Shown piece after piece: positions 50,442 through 57,790 of a stretch of DNA of 64,000 nucleotides. The stretch lies in assembly GCF_000284295.1 (NCBI RefSeq), contig NC_017093.1, forward strand, positions 4,712,001 to 4,776,000. The letters are read 5' to 3'. The first letter of the stretch is position 1, and each line of letters starts with the position of its first letter. The notes under the pieces are model-generated. The model ran no database searches. It was given only the letters and a program-made list of their open reading frames with translations, and was not told the DNA's origin. The position numbers were made by a program, and so were the translations under genes. This DNA is from Actinoplanes missouriensis 431. GTDB lineage: Bacteria > Actinomycetota > Actinomycetes > Mycobacteriales > Micromonosporaceae.

Positions 50442-51738
50442 CGTCCTCCTTCGGCATGCCCGGCGCCCGGCCTCCGGGGTCGTTCGGGCTTCCCGGGTCG
50501 CTCAGGGCTTCGGGGGCGCTCGGGCTTCCCGGGTCGCTCAGGGCACCGAGGGCGCTCGGGCGTCCCTGGTCGCTCAGGGCACCGAGGGCGCTCGGGCTTC
50601 CCTGGTCGCTCAGGGAGTGGGCGAAATTGATCAGGTTGGCCCATTGGTCGGCGAGGCCGTGCGGGACGTCGCCGAGCGGATCCTTGAAGAAGAAGGCCAG
50701 CTCGGTGAGCGGACCGGAGCGTCCGGCTGCGTGGGCCGCCGCGACCAGGCGGGCCAGGTCGAGCACCAGCGGGGCGGCGAGCGCCGAGTCGCAGCCGTGC
50801 CAGCTGAACTCCATCCGCATGCCGACGCCGAGGAAGCCGGTGAACGTGATCAGGTCCCAGGCGGTCTTGAAGTCGCCGATGTCGTCGACGTACTCGATCA
50901 GGCTGTGCCCCTGCGGCTGATAACCGAGGGTCTCCTTGAGCACCCGCTGCTTGCTGCCGGCCTTGGCGGCGTTCGCGGCCGGGTCGGCGAGGTTGGCGCC
51001 GTCGCCGCCGCCGAGCAGGTTCGTGCCGGACCAGGACCGCACCCGCAGGTTGCGCATCATGAACATCGGCGCCAGCACCGACTTCACCAGGGTCTCGCCG
51101 GTCTTGCCGTCCCGCCCGCCGTAGGGCAGTCCGCGCTCCGCCGCGAGCTGTTCCAGGGCGGGCAGCCGCGCGCCGGTGGACGGGGTGAAGTCGATGAACG
51201 GGCAACCCGCGCGGAACGCCGCATAGGCCGCGAGAGCACTCGCCGGCAGGACCGGCTCGGTGCTGCCCAGCGCCGCTTCGAGGGCCGCCGGATCGGCGTG
51301 CGCCGGGTGATCGGAAGCGGCCGCCTCGGTCGACGCCACGTTGATCACCACGACCCGGTCGAGGCCGTGCCGATCACGGAACCCGGTGATGTCCGCGGCG
51401 ATCAGTTCCGCGGTCTCCCGCTGGGTCGCGGCCACCGGTAAGGCGCGGGCCTCACGCTCCACGGCGCCCAGATCGACACCCAGCGATGCGACGAGTCCGG
51501 CCGGCAGGACGCCGGCGGCCGCGAGGGACTCGGCCTTCTTCACCACGGGTACGGCCGTGATGTCATGCCCACCGAACACCAGATCGGTCAGCCCCGGCAA
51601 GGCGGCGTCCCGCAGCGGCGGCGACTCGGTGACCATGCCGGACGGTTCCGCCAGCCCGGCCCGGACGGCCAGAGCCCCGACGACACTGGTGACCGCGACC
51701 GAGCCACGGGCACCCATCAACCACACTCCGATTCCCAT
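50434..51738 (-). CDS. Inositol-3-phosphate synthase-like sugar phosphate cyclase
   Basis: The product is 434 aa (GGAGG 5 nt upstream of ATG 51738). N-terminal NAD site GVWLMGARGSVAVTSVVGALA, then LVFGGHDI, VVVINVASTEA, GCPFIDFTPSTGA, and the synthase core YGGRDGKTGETLVKSVLAPMF, NLLGGGDGANL and SWHGCDSALAAPLVLDLARL with catalytic Lys/Asp residues. It converts a sugar phosphate to a cyclitol phosphate using NAD. It heads the ebo-like operon, where EboD (a dehydroquinate-synthase-type cyclase) is usually found. Four tandem 36-bp repeats add a C-terminal tail (LSDQGSPSALGA units). Confidence 0.82.
   Translation of the reverse strand: MGIGVWLMGARGSVAVTSVVGALAVRAGLAEPSGMVTESPPLRDAALPGLTDLVFGGHDITAVPVVKKAESLAAAGVLPAGLVASLGVDLGAVEREARALPVAATQRETAELIAADITGFRDRHGLDRVVVINVASTEAAASDHPAHADPAALEAALGSTEPVLPASALAAYAAFRAGCPFIDFTPSTGARLPALEQLAAERGLPYGGRDGKTGETLVKSVLAPMFMMRNLRVRSWSGTNLLGGGDGANLADPAANAAKAGSKQRVLKETLGYQPQGHSLIEYVDDIGDFKTAWDLITFTGFLGVGMRMEFSWHGCDSALAAPLVLDLARLVAAAHAAGRSGPLTELAFFFKDPLGDVPHGLADQWANLINFAHSLSDQGSPSALGALSDQGRPSALGALSDPGSPSAPEALSDPGSPNDPGGRAPGMPKEDDA
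50485..50616. repeat. 36-bp tandem repeats at the 3' end of the cyclase gene
   Basis: Units begin at 50485, 50521, 50557 and (partial) 50593, with the core TCGCTCAGGGC. In frame on the minus strand they encode 12-residue units such as LSDPGSPSAPEA. A different sequence from the 36-bp array 1 kb downstream, but the same length and the same operon. Confidence 0.92.
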
Positions 51739-51879
51739 CACGCCCTCCCCGCTGACGGCTCACTCGCGAGAAATCGGTTTCGGTCAATCTTTCACGGGAT
51801 GCCGCCCGAGTCCAGGGCAAGACCGGTCGCACTTCGGGTCCGGCCCATCGGGGTCCGTGGCGCGCTCCAGGTCCGGGGC

Positions 51880-52290
51880 GAGAGCACACGGTGACCGCCG
51901 GTGGGCGCGCGGACACACGGTGACCGCAGGCGGGTGAGGGCACACGGTGAGCGCCGGCGGAGGCGAGGACACCCCGTGACCACAGGTGGACGAGGGCACA
52001 CGGTGACCGCCGGCGGAGGCGAGGTCGCACGGACAGGCGCACCGACCGGGATGACGTCACACCGAAGCGGTGTGCGTGCTTCCATCCCGGCTCTGGCATG
52101 GACGAAGTCGCACAATGCCGCTACGTGTGCCCTCGCCTACGCCACACCGGAGCGAGGGCACACGGTGAGCGCCGGCGGATGTGAGCGCACACGGTGAGCG
52201 GGCGGCTCGGTGAGGGGTCACCGTGGGCGTTGGGCCGGCCCGGGTGAGGGACCACGGTGAGCCCTGGCCGGGGTGAGGGCGCACCGGTCG
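51880..52290. repeat. Degenerate tandem array with GAGGGCACACGGTGA core
   Basis: About ten units of 25-29 bp with the core (G)AGGGCACACGGTGA(C/G)CGCCGG fill the gap between the cyclase gene and the YCII gene (51.88-52.29 kb), interrupted by about 100 bp near 52.05-52.14 kb. The same core occurs in the 30.9 kb array. No gene is recognised in this 730-bp gap. Confidence 0.85.
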
Positions 52291-52471
52291 CCGGCGGGCG
52301 CGCAGCGGCCTGGACGGCGCGCCTGGGTCGCGCGGTCGGCACGGGAGGGGTGGTGGCTTTTGTGGGGCCGAAAATCCGTACCCGATGGGGTGTCGAGAAA
52401 TGGCGGGTGGCTCCGTCCCCGGTGTGGAACGTGACCAGAATGGGTCGCGGCTTGGACTGAGGAGAGACGTC

Positions 52472-52879
52472 ATGGCTAAGTATCTGCTGCTCAAGCACTA
52501 CCGGGGCGCTCCGGCGGCGGTCAACGACGCGTCGATGGACACGTGGACGCCGGAGGAGATCTCGGCGCACATCCAGTACATGAGCGACTTCGCGCGGCGG
52601 CTGGAGACGACCGGGGAGTTCGTGGCCGAGCAGGCGCTGGCGCCGGAGGGGACGTGGGTGCGGTATGACGGTGAGGGGCGGCCGCCGGTGACCGACGGGC
52701 CGTTCGCGGAAACCAAGGATCTCATCGCTGGATGGATGCTGATCGATGTGGACAGTTACGAGCGGGCTCTGGAACTGGCCGGCGAACTGTCGGCGGCGCC
52801 CGGCAAGGACGGGAAGCCGATCCACGAGTGGCTGGAGCTCCGTCCGATTCTGACCATGCCGCCGACGATCACTGAATGA
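52472..52879 (+). CDS. YCII/DGPF-domain protein
   Basis: The product is 135 aa with GGAGAG upstream of the ATG. It begins MAKYLLLKHYRGAPAAVND and has the DGPF signature VTDGPFAETKDLIAGWMLIDVDSYERAL, ending in a WLELRPIL strand. YCII proteins are small dimeric proteins of uncertain role, usually encoded with an ECF sigma factor; here the sigma gene overlaps by ATGA. This is the complete version of the fragment at 2402-2701. Confidence 0.85.
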   Translation: MAKYLLLKHYRGAPAAVNDASMDTWTPEEISAHIQYMSDFARRLETTGEFVAEQALAPEGTWVRYDGEGRPPVTDGPFAETKDLIAGWMLIDVDSYERALELAGELSAAPGKDGKPIHEWLELRPILTMPPTITE

Positions 52880-54003
52880 ACTTCCGGGAGCTCACGCCGA
52901 GCGTGATCGGTGTTCTCGTCCGCCGCGGGGCCGACTTCGCGGCGGCCGAGGACGCCGTCCAGGACGCGCTCGTGGAAGCGGTGCGCACGTGGCCGACGTA
53001 CCCGCCGCGCGACCCCAAGGGGTGGCTCGTCACGGTGGCCTGGCGGCGGTTCCTCGACGCCACCCGGGCGGACGCCGCGCGCCGCCGCAGGGAGGACGCC
53101 GTCAGCGAGGAGCCGGTGCCCGGCCCCGCCTTGGAGACCGATGACACGCTGCGGCTCTACTTCCTCTGCGCGCATCCGTCGCTGACTCCGGCGTCCGCCG
53201 TCGCGCTCACCCTGCGCGCGGTCGGCGGGCTCACCACGCGGCAGATCGCGGACGCCTACCTGGTACCCGAGGCGACCATGGCGCAGCGGATCAGCCGGGC
53301 CAAGCGAACCGTGTCCGGCGTGCGGTTCGAACAGCCCGGCGACGTCGCCACGGTGCTGCGGGTGCTCTATCTGGTCTTCAACGAGGGGTACTCAGGCGAC
53401 GTCGATCTGGCCGCCGAGGCAATTCGGCTCACCCGGCAGCTGGCGACCGTTATCGATCATCCCGAGGTGTCCGGGCTCCTCGCGCTCATGCTGCTGCATC
53501 ACGCACGGCGGGACGCGCGGATCGCCGGGGACGGCAGTCTCGTGCCGCTCGCCGCGCAGGATCGCGGCCGCTGGGACACCGCGATGATCACCGAGGGGGT
53601 CGCGATCCTGCAGACGGCGCTCAGCCGCGACCGGCTCGGCGAGTTCCAGGCGCAGGCCGCCATCGCGGCGCTGCACGCGGACGCGCAGGACGCGACGGAG
53701 ACCGACTGGGTGCAGATCGTGGAGTGGTACGACGAACTGGTCCGGCTCACCGGCAGCCCGGTCGTGCGGCTCAACCGGGCCGTCGCGGTCGGCGAGGCGG
53801 ACGGCGCGCGGGCCGGGCTGGCCGAGCTCGCCACCCTCGACCCGTCGCTGCCGCGGTACGCGGCGGTCGCGGCCTACCTGCACGAAAGGGACGGGGACCG
53901 GACGGCCGCGGCCCGGCTCTACGCCGAGGCGGCGCGCAAGGCGTCGAACGCCGCCGAGCGGGATCACCTGACTCGTCAGGCAGCGAGGCTCAACACGGGG
54001 TAA
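52876..54003 (+). CDS. ECF-type sigma factor (SigJ/ECF42-like) with C-terminal extension
   Basis: The product is 375 aa. Region 2 (SVIGVLVRRGADFAAAEDAV and WLVTVAWRRFLDATRAD), region 4 (LTLRAVGGLTTRQIADAYLVPEATMAQRISRAKRT), and a ~190-residue C-terminal domain rich in TPR-like helices (FNEGYSGDVDLAAEAIRLTRQL, LNRAVAVGEADGARAG) define the ECF42 type. The YCII protein is its usual partner. It overlaps that gene by 4 bp. It probably responds to a stress or metabolite via the C-terminal extension, with no classical anti-sigma. Confidence 0.87.
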   Translation: MNFRELTPSVIGVLVRRGADFAAAEDAVQDALVEAVRTWPTYPPRDPKGWLVTVAWRRFLDATRADAARRRREDAVSEEPVPGPALETDDTLRLYFLCAHPSLTPASAVALTLRAVGGLTTRQIADAYLVPEATMAQRISRAKRTVSGVRFEQPGDVATVLRVLYLVFNEGYSGDVDLAAEAIRLTRQLATVIDHPEVSGLLALMLLHHARRDARIAGDGSLVPLAAQDRGRWDTAMITEGVAILQTALSRDRLGEFQAQAAIAALHADAQDATETDWVQIVEWYDELVRLTGSPVVRLNRAVAVGEADGARAGLAELATLDPSLPRYAAVAAYLHERDGDRTAAARLYAEAARKASNAAERDHLTRQAARLNTG

Positions 54004-54014
54004 GCGCTTTACAA

Positions 54015-54029
54015 TGAAAACCATTTCCA
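54015..54029. promoter_or_regulatory. Zur box upstream of the CobW-like gene
   Basis: TGAAAACCATTTCCA is a 15-bp imperfect palindrome very close to the actinobacterial Zur consensus (TGAAAATCATTTTCA; 13 of 15). It lies 15 bp before GTG 54044, and overlaps the ATG at 54014, so that ATG is unlikely to be the start. Zinc-dependent repression of the gene is inferred. Confidence 0.7.
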
Positions 54030-54043
54030 TTAAGAATGAGGGC

Positions 54044-55231
54044 GTGAAGATCTCAGTCGCCCCCGCCGTCACCGTGCTGTCCGGGTTCAACCCGGGCACC
54101 GTGCAGGCGGCAGCCCGGGCCCTGCTCATCGCGGACCCGAACCTGGTGGCCGTGAGCCACTCCCTGACCGGCCTGCGCGACGGTGTCGTGCGGCGCACCG
54201 TCGAGTCCGCCGACGGTGTCCTGGAACAGGTCGAGGTCACCCTCGAGCACGGCTGCGTCTCCTGCACCCTGCGCGAAGACGTGCTGCCCACGCTGCTGCG
54301 CCTCGCCGACGAGCGTCCCGGCAGCGACATCGTGCTGGTCCTGCCTCCCGTCGTGGAGCCGGAAGCCGTCGCCACGGTCTGCGCCCATGCGGCCGAGGAA
54401 CTGCGGTTCGACTCCTATGTGACAGTCGTCGACGCCGACGACTTCCTCGACGACCTGGCCAGCAGCGACGACCTGCGGGACCGGGACATGCACGCCGCCG
54501 AGGACGACCATCGCGCGGTCGCCGAGGTGGTCGCGCACCAGGTGGAGTTCGCCGACACCGTACTGATGTGGAGCCGCCCGGACACCGACCAGCTGCGCCT
54601 GCAGCAGCTCGGCACACTGGTGCACCGGCTCGCCCCATGGGCGGTCCAGGTCGCCACCGGCACCTCGCCGCTGCTCGACTGCGCCGGGCTCGCCGCCGGC
54701 CTGCGCCGCACCGGCCGCCACGACCCGAACCGGCCCGGCATGCTCGGCCTCGCCCTGGAAGGACGGCAGATCGCCGTGCACGACGGGGAGAACTCGGTCG
54801 TCTTCCGGTCCCGCCGGCCGTTCCACCCGCAGCGGCTGCACGACGCGCTGGAGAGCATCACCGAGCACGCGCTGCGCGGCCGCGGGCAGCTGTGGATCGC
54901 CAGCCAGCCGGACGCGGTCGTCGCGTTCGAGGCCGCGGGTGGCGGGGTGAGCCTGGGCAGCCTCGGATACTGGCTGGCCGCGCTCCCGGTCGAGCGCTGG
55001 GCCGAGACGAGCGTGGAGCGCCGGCTCGCCGCCGATCTGGAGTGGGACCCGTACTACGGCGACCGGCGGACCGTGCTCGCGCTGATCGGGTTCGGGCTGG
55101 ACGCGGTGCGGCTCAATGCCCTGCTGAGTGAGTGCCTGGTGACGGATGAGGAGATCGCTGAGGGGTTCGAGGTGTGGCGGTCGTGGGGGGATCCGTTCGC
55201 GGGGTGTTTTCCGCTTTCTGAGTCGTCATGA
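54044..55231 (+). CDS. CobW-like COG0523 protein with degenerate P-loop
   Basis: The product is 395 aa from GTG 54044. The CobW/COG0523 pattern is present: TVLSGFNPGTVQAAA in the Walker A place, LEHGCVSCTLREDVLP in the CXCC place, VVDADDFLDDL and a C-terminal CobW_C domain (FHPQRLHDALESI, LGYWLAALP). The P-loop GKT is replaced (FNPGTV), and the zinc CxCC is CVSC, so GTP binding and metal chaperone function are uncertain. Related genes next to Zur boxes in actinobacteria take part in the zinc-starvation response. It is transcribed alone. Confidence 0.8.
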   Translation: MKISVAPAVTVLSGFNPGTVQAAARALLIADPNLVAVSHSLTGLRDGVVRRTVESADGVLEQVEVTLEHGCVSCTLREDVLPTLLRLADERPGSDIVLVLPPVVEPEAVATVCAHAAEELRFDSYVTVVDADDFLDDLASSDDLRDRDMHAAEDDHRAVAEVVAHQVEFADTVLMWSRPDTDQLRLQQLGTLVHRLAPWAVQVATGTSPLLDCAGLAAGLRRTGRHDPNRPGMLGLALEGRQIAVHDGENSVVFRSRRPFHPQRLHDALESITEHALRGRGQLWIASQPDAVVAFEAAGGGVSLGSLGYWLAALPVERWAETSVERRLAADLEWDPYYGDRRTVLALIGFGLDAVRLNALLSECLVTDEEIAEGFEVWRSWGDPFAGCFPLSESS

Positions 55232-55282
55232 AGCGGGGCATTGATTTTGAGTACGTGGCGGGGCGGTAAGGGCGGCTGGTTC

Positions 55283-55334
55283 GGCTGGCTTTCAGCGCTG
55301 GTGGCGAGCACCCCCGGCAGCACCGAGCGCCGGC
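55283..55334 (+). repeat. Variant hairpin repeat, copy D
   Basis: GGCTGGCTTTCAGCGCTG at 55283 pairs with CAGCACCGAGCGCCGGC ending at 55334. The left arm matches the 81-bp repeat family; the loop differs. It lies 11 bp upstream of copy C in the same orientation. Confidence 0.55.
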
Positions 55335-55363
55335 TCGCCTTCCCCGGCTGGCTGCCAGTGCTG

Positions 55364-57161
55364 ACCCTGCTGGTTTATTCGGTGGTTAGGCGGCGAGGGT
55401 GAAGTTGAGGCGTTGGAGGTGGGTGGTGCGGGTGCGGTTGAGGGGTTTGCCGGTCCAGTAGTGGTCGAGGCGGATGATGTTGATGGCGGTGGCGGCGAGG
55501 GTGTGTTCGAGGGTGGTTTTGGGCAGGCCGCGGTAGCGGGCGGTGCGGATGCCGGTGACGTGGGTGGTTTGGCGGATGGTGCCTTCGATGCCGGCGCGGG
55601 TGTGGTAGCGGGTTTTCCATTCGCTGGTGTTCTGCTGGGTGCGGTGGGTGGTGGCGGCTTCGTGCAGGTCGCGGGGTTGCAGGCCGATTTTGCGGCGGTC
55701 GCTGGTGGTGCAGAGTGGTTTGACGGGGCAGGGTTGGCAGGTGTGTCGGGGCCAGGCGACGATGATGGTGTCGGTGCCGTGGGATTGGGTGGGTGTCCAG
55801 GTGCTGCTGGTGTGGCCTTGGGGGCAGACGCTGTGGTGGGTGTCGTAGTCGATGGTGAACGCGGCTTTGTCGTAGCCGTTGCCGGCGCGGGCTTGGGTGG
55901 AGTTGTCGGTTAGCAGGGGGGCGATCAGGGTGATGCCGTGGTCGCGGGCGGCGGTGACGAGCAGGTGCGCGGACGGGTAGCCGGAGTCGACCAGGTGTTC
56001 GGCGGGGGTCAGGTTCTTGTCGGCGAGTTGCTGGTGGATGGTGGCGGTCATCGCGTTGTCGGCGGTGCTGGCTGCGGTGGTGACCACGTTGGTGATCAGG
56101 TTCGGGTGGTCCCCGCGTCCGGTGCTGCCGCTGGCGGTGCGGGGTTCGGGTGGGTCGCAGGTTTCGGTGAGGTGGACTTTGTATCCGGTCCAGGCCTTAC
56201 CGCGTTTGGTGGCGTAACGGGCGTCGTGTTCATACGGCGAGGCGATCCGGTCTCTGGCCGGCGGGACACCGTCCCCGCTGGGGGCGGGGTCCCGCCGTCG
56301 CACCTCCCGCCGGCCGCTGCTGTCGGTGTCGCCGCAGAACTGCTGGATCCAGATCCGGCGTAACGCCTGGACCGCGGGGATCTCGGCCAGCCAGGGCGGG
56401 GCGTCCGGCTGGTGCACGGCATCGAGCAGGTGATAGCCGTCGCGGCCGTACTGCAGCAGCAGTTCGTCGCGTCGGGTCTGGCTGGCCGGTAGCCGCAGAT
56501 TGTCGATCCGGGCGCCATAAACGTCGAGCCAGGACGCGTCGATCACCGTGGTCAGCCAGTCCGGCGCCGCGGCGGACAACGCTTCCAACGCGGCCCGCAC
56601 CGTTTCCCCGGCCAGCTCCAGACGGTTGAGCCGGCGGATCGCCGCGAGCACATGCGTGGAATCGGTGCGCTGCCGACCGGCGGCCTTGACCAGCTTCAAC
56701 GCGGCCAGCCGCTGCAACAACGCGTCCAGCGCCAGACTGCTCAGCTCACCATCGACCAGCCTCGCCCGGAACTCACTGAGCACACTGGCATCGAACCCCG
56801 GATCGTCCAACTCCAAACCCAGCGCGTATTTCCAGGTGATCCGGTCCCGGACCGCCTCAGCGGCCTGCCGATCGGTGAGATCCTCCGCGAACTGCAACAC
56901 ACTGACGATCATCAACTGCGCCGGAGAAATCCCCGGCCGTCCCCGCACCCCGAACACAGCCACAAACCGGCCGTCCTCATACACCTGACCCAACTCATCA
57001 CGGATCCGCGTCGCCAGATTCCCCTTCCGAAACGCCGCCCGCGCCATCCGCGCAGTCTGCTCCGGAACCTCAGGCCACGGCCTTGGCTGCATCGACATGA
57101 CCACATAACTCCATCGACGGCCATAGGTAACGGACACGCCCACCGAATAAGCCATCAGGGT
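55364..57161 (-). mobile_element. IS1182-family insertion sequence
   Basis: A 1798-bp element. Imperfect terminal repeats ACCCTG(C/A)TGG(T/C)TTATTCGG, and an 8-bp direct duplication CAGTGCTG at 55356-55363 and 57162-57169. It holds one transposase gene on the minus strand. It sits in copy C of the hairpin repeat, so the target was probably palindromic DNA. Confidence 0.85.
55386..57098 (-). CDS. IS1182 family transposase
   Basis: The product is 570 aa from ATG 57098 (MSMQPRPWPEVPEQTARM). The N-terminal InsH-like domain is RDELGQVYEDGRFVAVFGVRG and LLQFAEDLTDRQAAEAVRDRI. The catalytic part includes QRTDSTHVLAAI (first Asp), EHLVDSGYPSAHLLV (second Asp) and a CPVKPLCT zinc-like segment, with RAGIEGTIRQ giving the Glu. 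It is intact and probably functional. The upstream open frame to 57221 runs through the terminal repeat and is not coding. Confidence 0.9.
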   Translation of the reverse strand: MSMQPRPWPEVPEQTARMARAAFRKGNLATRIRDELGQVYEDGRFVAVFGVRGRPGISPAQLMIVSVLQFAEDLTDRQAAEAVRDRITWKYALGLELDDPGFDASVLSEFRARLVDGELSSLALDALLQRLAALKLVKAAGRQRTDSTHVLAAIRRLNRLELAGETVRAALEALSAAAPDWLTTVIDASWLDVYGARIDNLRLPASQTRRDELLLQYGRDGYHLLDAVHQPDAPPWLAEIPAVQALRRIWIQQFCGDTDSSGRREVRRRDPAPSGDGVPPARDRIASPYEHDARYATKRGKAWTGYKVHLTETCDPPEPRTASGSTGRGDHPNLITNVVTTAASTADNAMTATIHQQLADKNLTPAEHLVDSGYPSAHLLVTAARDHGITLIAPLLTDNSTQARAGNGYDKAAFTIDYDTHHSVCPQGHTSSTWTPTQSHGTDTIIVAWPRHTCQPCPVKPLCTTSDRRKIGLQPRDLHEAATTHRTQQNTSEWKTRYHTRAGIEGTIRQTTHVTGIRTARYRGLPKTTLEHTLAATAINIIRLDHYWTGKPLNRTRTTHLQRLNFTLAA

Positions 57162-57324
57162 CAGTGCTGCCCGGCGCCCGCTTTGTGAACACTGAGCGCC
57201 AGCCGGCACCGACGCTTCCACGATTCACAACGGCGACGTCGCTTCGACGATCTTCAACGGCGACGTCGCCGGACGATGGGCGCACACGAACGTTCAACGC
57301 GTGCGCCGGACGCCCCCTGGCCGG

Positions 57325-57360
57325 CGACCTCGACCTCGACCTCGACCTCGACCTCGACCT
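57325..57360. repeat. Hexanucleotide repeat (CGACCT) x6
   Basis: Six perfect copies of CGACCT, followed by an irregular GAGGGC/GGCTGA tract. It lies in the 205-bp gap between the IS1182 hairpin and the ArsR gene and does not belong to any gene. Confidence 0.92.
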
Positions 57361-57436
57361 CGAGGGCCGAGGCTGAGGGCGAGGGCGAGGGATGACGCCG
57401 GCACCGGGGACTCCACGATCCGCCCCGCCGGGGCAC

Positions 57437-57715
57437 CTACCCCAAACCGAGCACACCATCGATCACGTCCCCGACCGCCGGAGTGGTCAGCGCGTAATAC
57501 ACGTGCCTCCCCCGACGACTCCGCCGCACCAGTCCCGCGTCGGCCAGATGGCGCAGATGATGCGCGAGCGCCGTCGGATGCGCCGGCACCACCGCGCCGA
57601 TCATGGCTGGGGTGGCCTCGCCGGCCCGGAGCACCACGAGAATGTGCAGCCGGTGCTCATACGCCATCCCCCGCAGCACGGTGACGGCCCGATGCAGGTC
57701 GTCCGCCTCGATCAC
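57437..57715 (-). CDS. ArsR/SmtB-type regulator at the end of the zinc uptake operon
   Basis: The product is 92 aa: LRGMAYEHRLHILVVLRAGEATPAMIGAVVPAHPTALAHHLRHLADAGLVRRSRRGRHVYYAL. It is a winged HTH like SmtB/AztR regulators, with HPTALAHHLRHL as the recognition helix. GTG 57715 falls in the third unit of a repeated sequence shared with the end of the permease gene. It is the last gene of the operon and may sense zinc. The upstream Zur box suggests the operon itself is under Zur, so this protein may control another target or add a second layer. Confidence 0.75.
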   Translation of the reverse strand: MIEADDLHRAVTVLRGMAYEHRLHILVVLRAGEATPAMIGAVVPAHPTALAHHLRHLADAGLVRRSRRGRHVYYALTTPAVGDVIDGVLGLG

Positions 57716-57790
57716 GCGACGGCCCGATGCCGATGCATATCGTCCGCGGCGATCACGCGACGGCCCGATGCATATCGTCCGCGGCGATCA
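57681..57790. repeat. Three-fold repeat at the permease-ArsR junction
   Basis: Three units of 35-41 bp, each starting GTGATCG on the minus strand and ending GGGCCGTCGC: one is the end of the permease gene, one is non-coding with a CATCGG duplication, and one is the start of the ArsR gene. As a result the permease C-terminus (VIAADDMHRAVA) and the ArsR N-terminus (VIEADDLHRAVT) look alike. Confidence 0.85.

Larger units (their letters stand above)
55346..57231 (+). repeat. 81-bp hairpin repeat, copy C, split by the IS1182 element
   Basis: The left 18 bp (GGCTGGCTGCCAGTGCTG, 55346-55363) and right 62 bp (57170-57231, with TTTGTGAACACTGA and ending CCACGATTCACAAC) join to make a complete repeat when the IS and one CAGTGCTG copy are removed. 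The element therefore inserted within the hairpin. Confidence 0.75.

Noticed and set aside
54014-54043. ATG 54014 as start of the CobW-like gene
   Set aside because: It falls within the Zur box and the first ten residues have no relation to the family; GTG 54044 gives a proper N-terminus.
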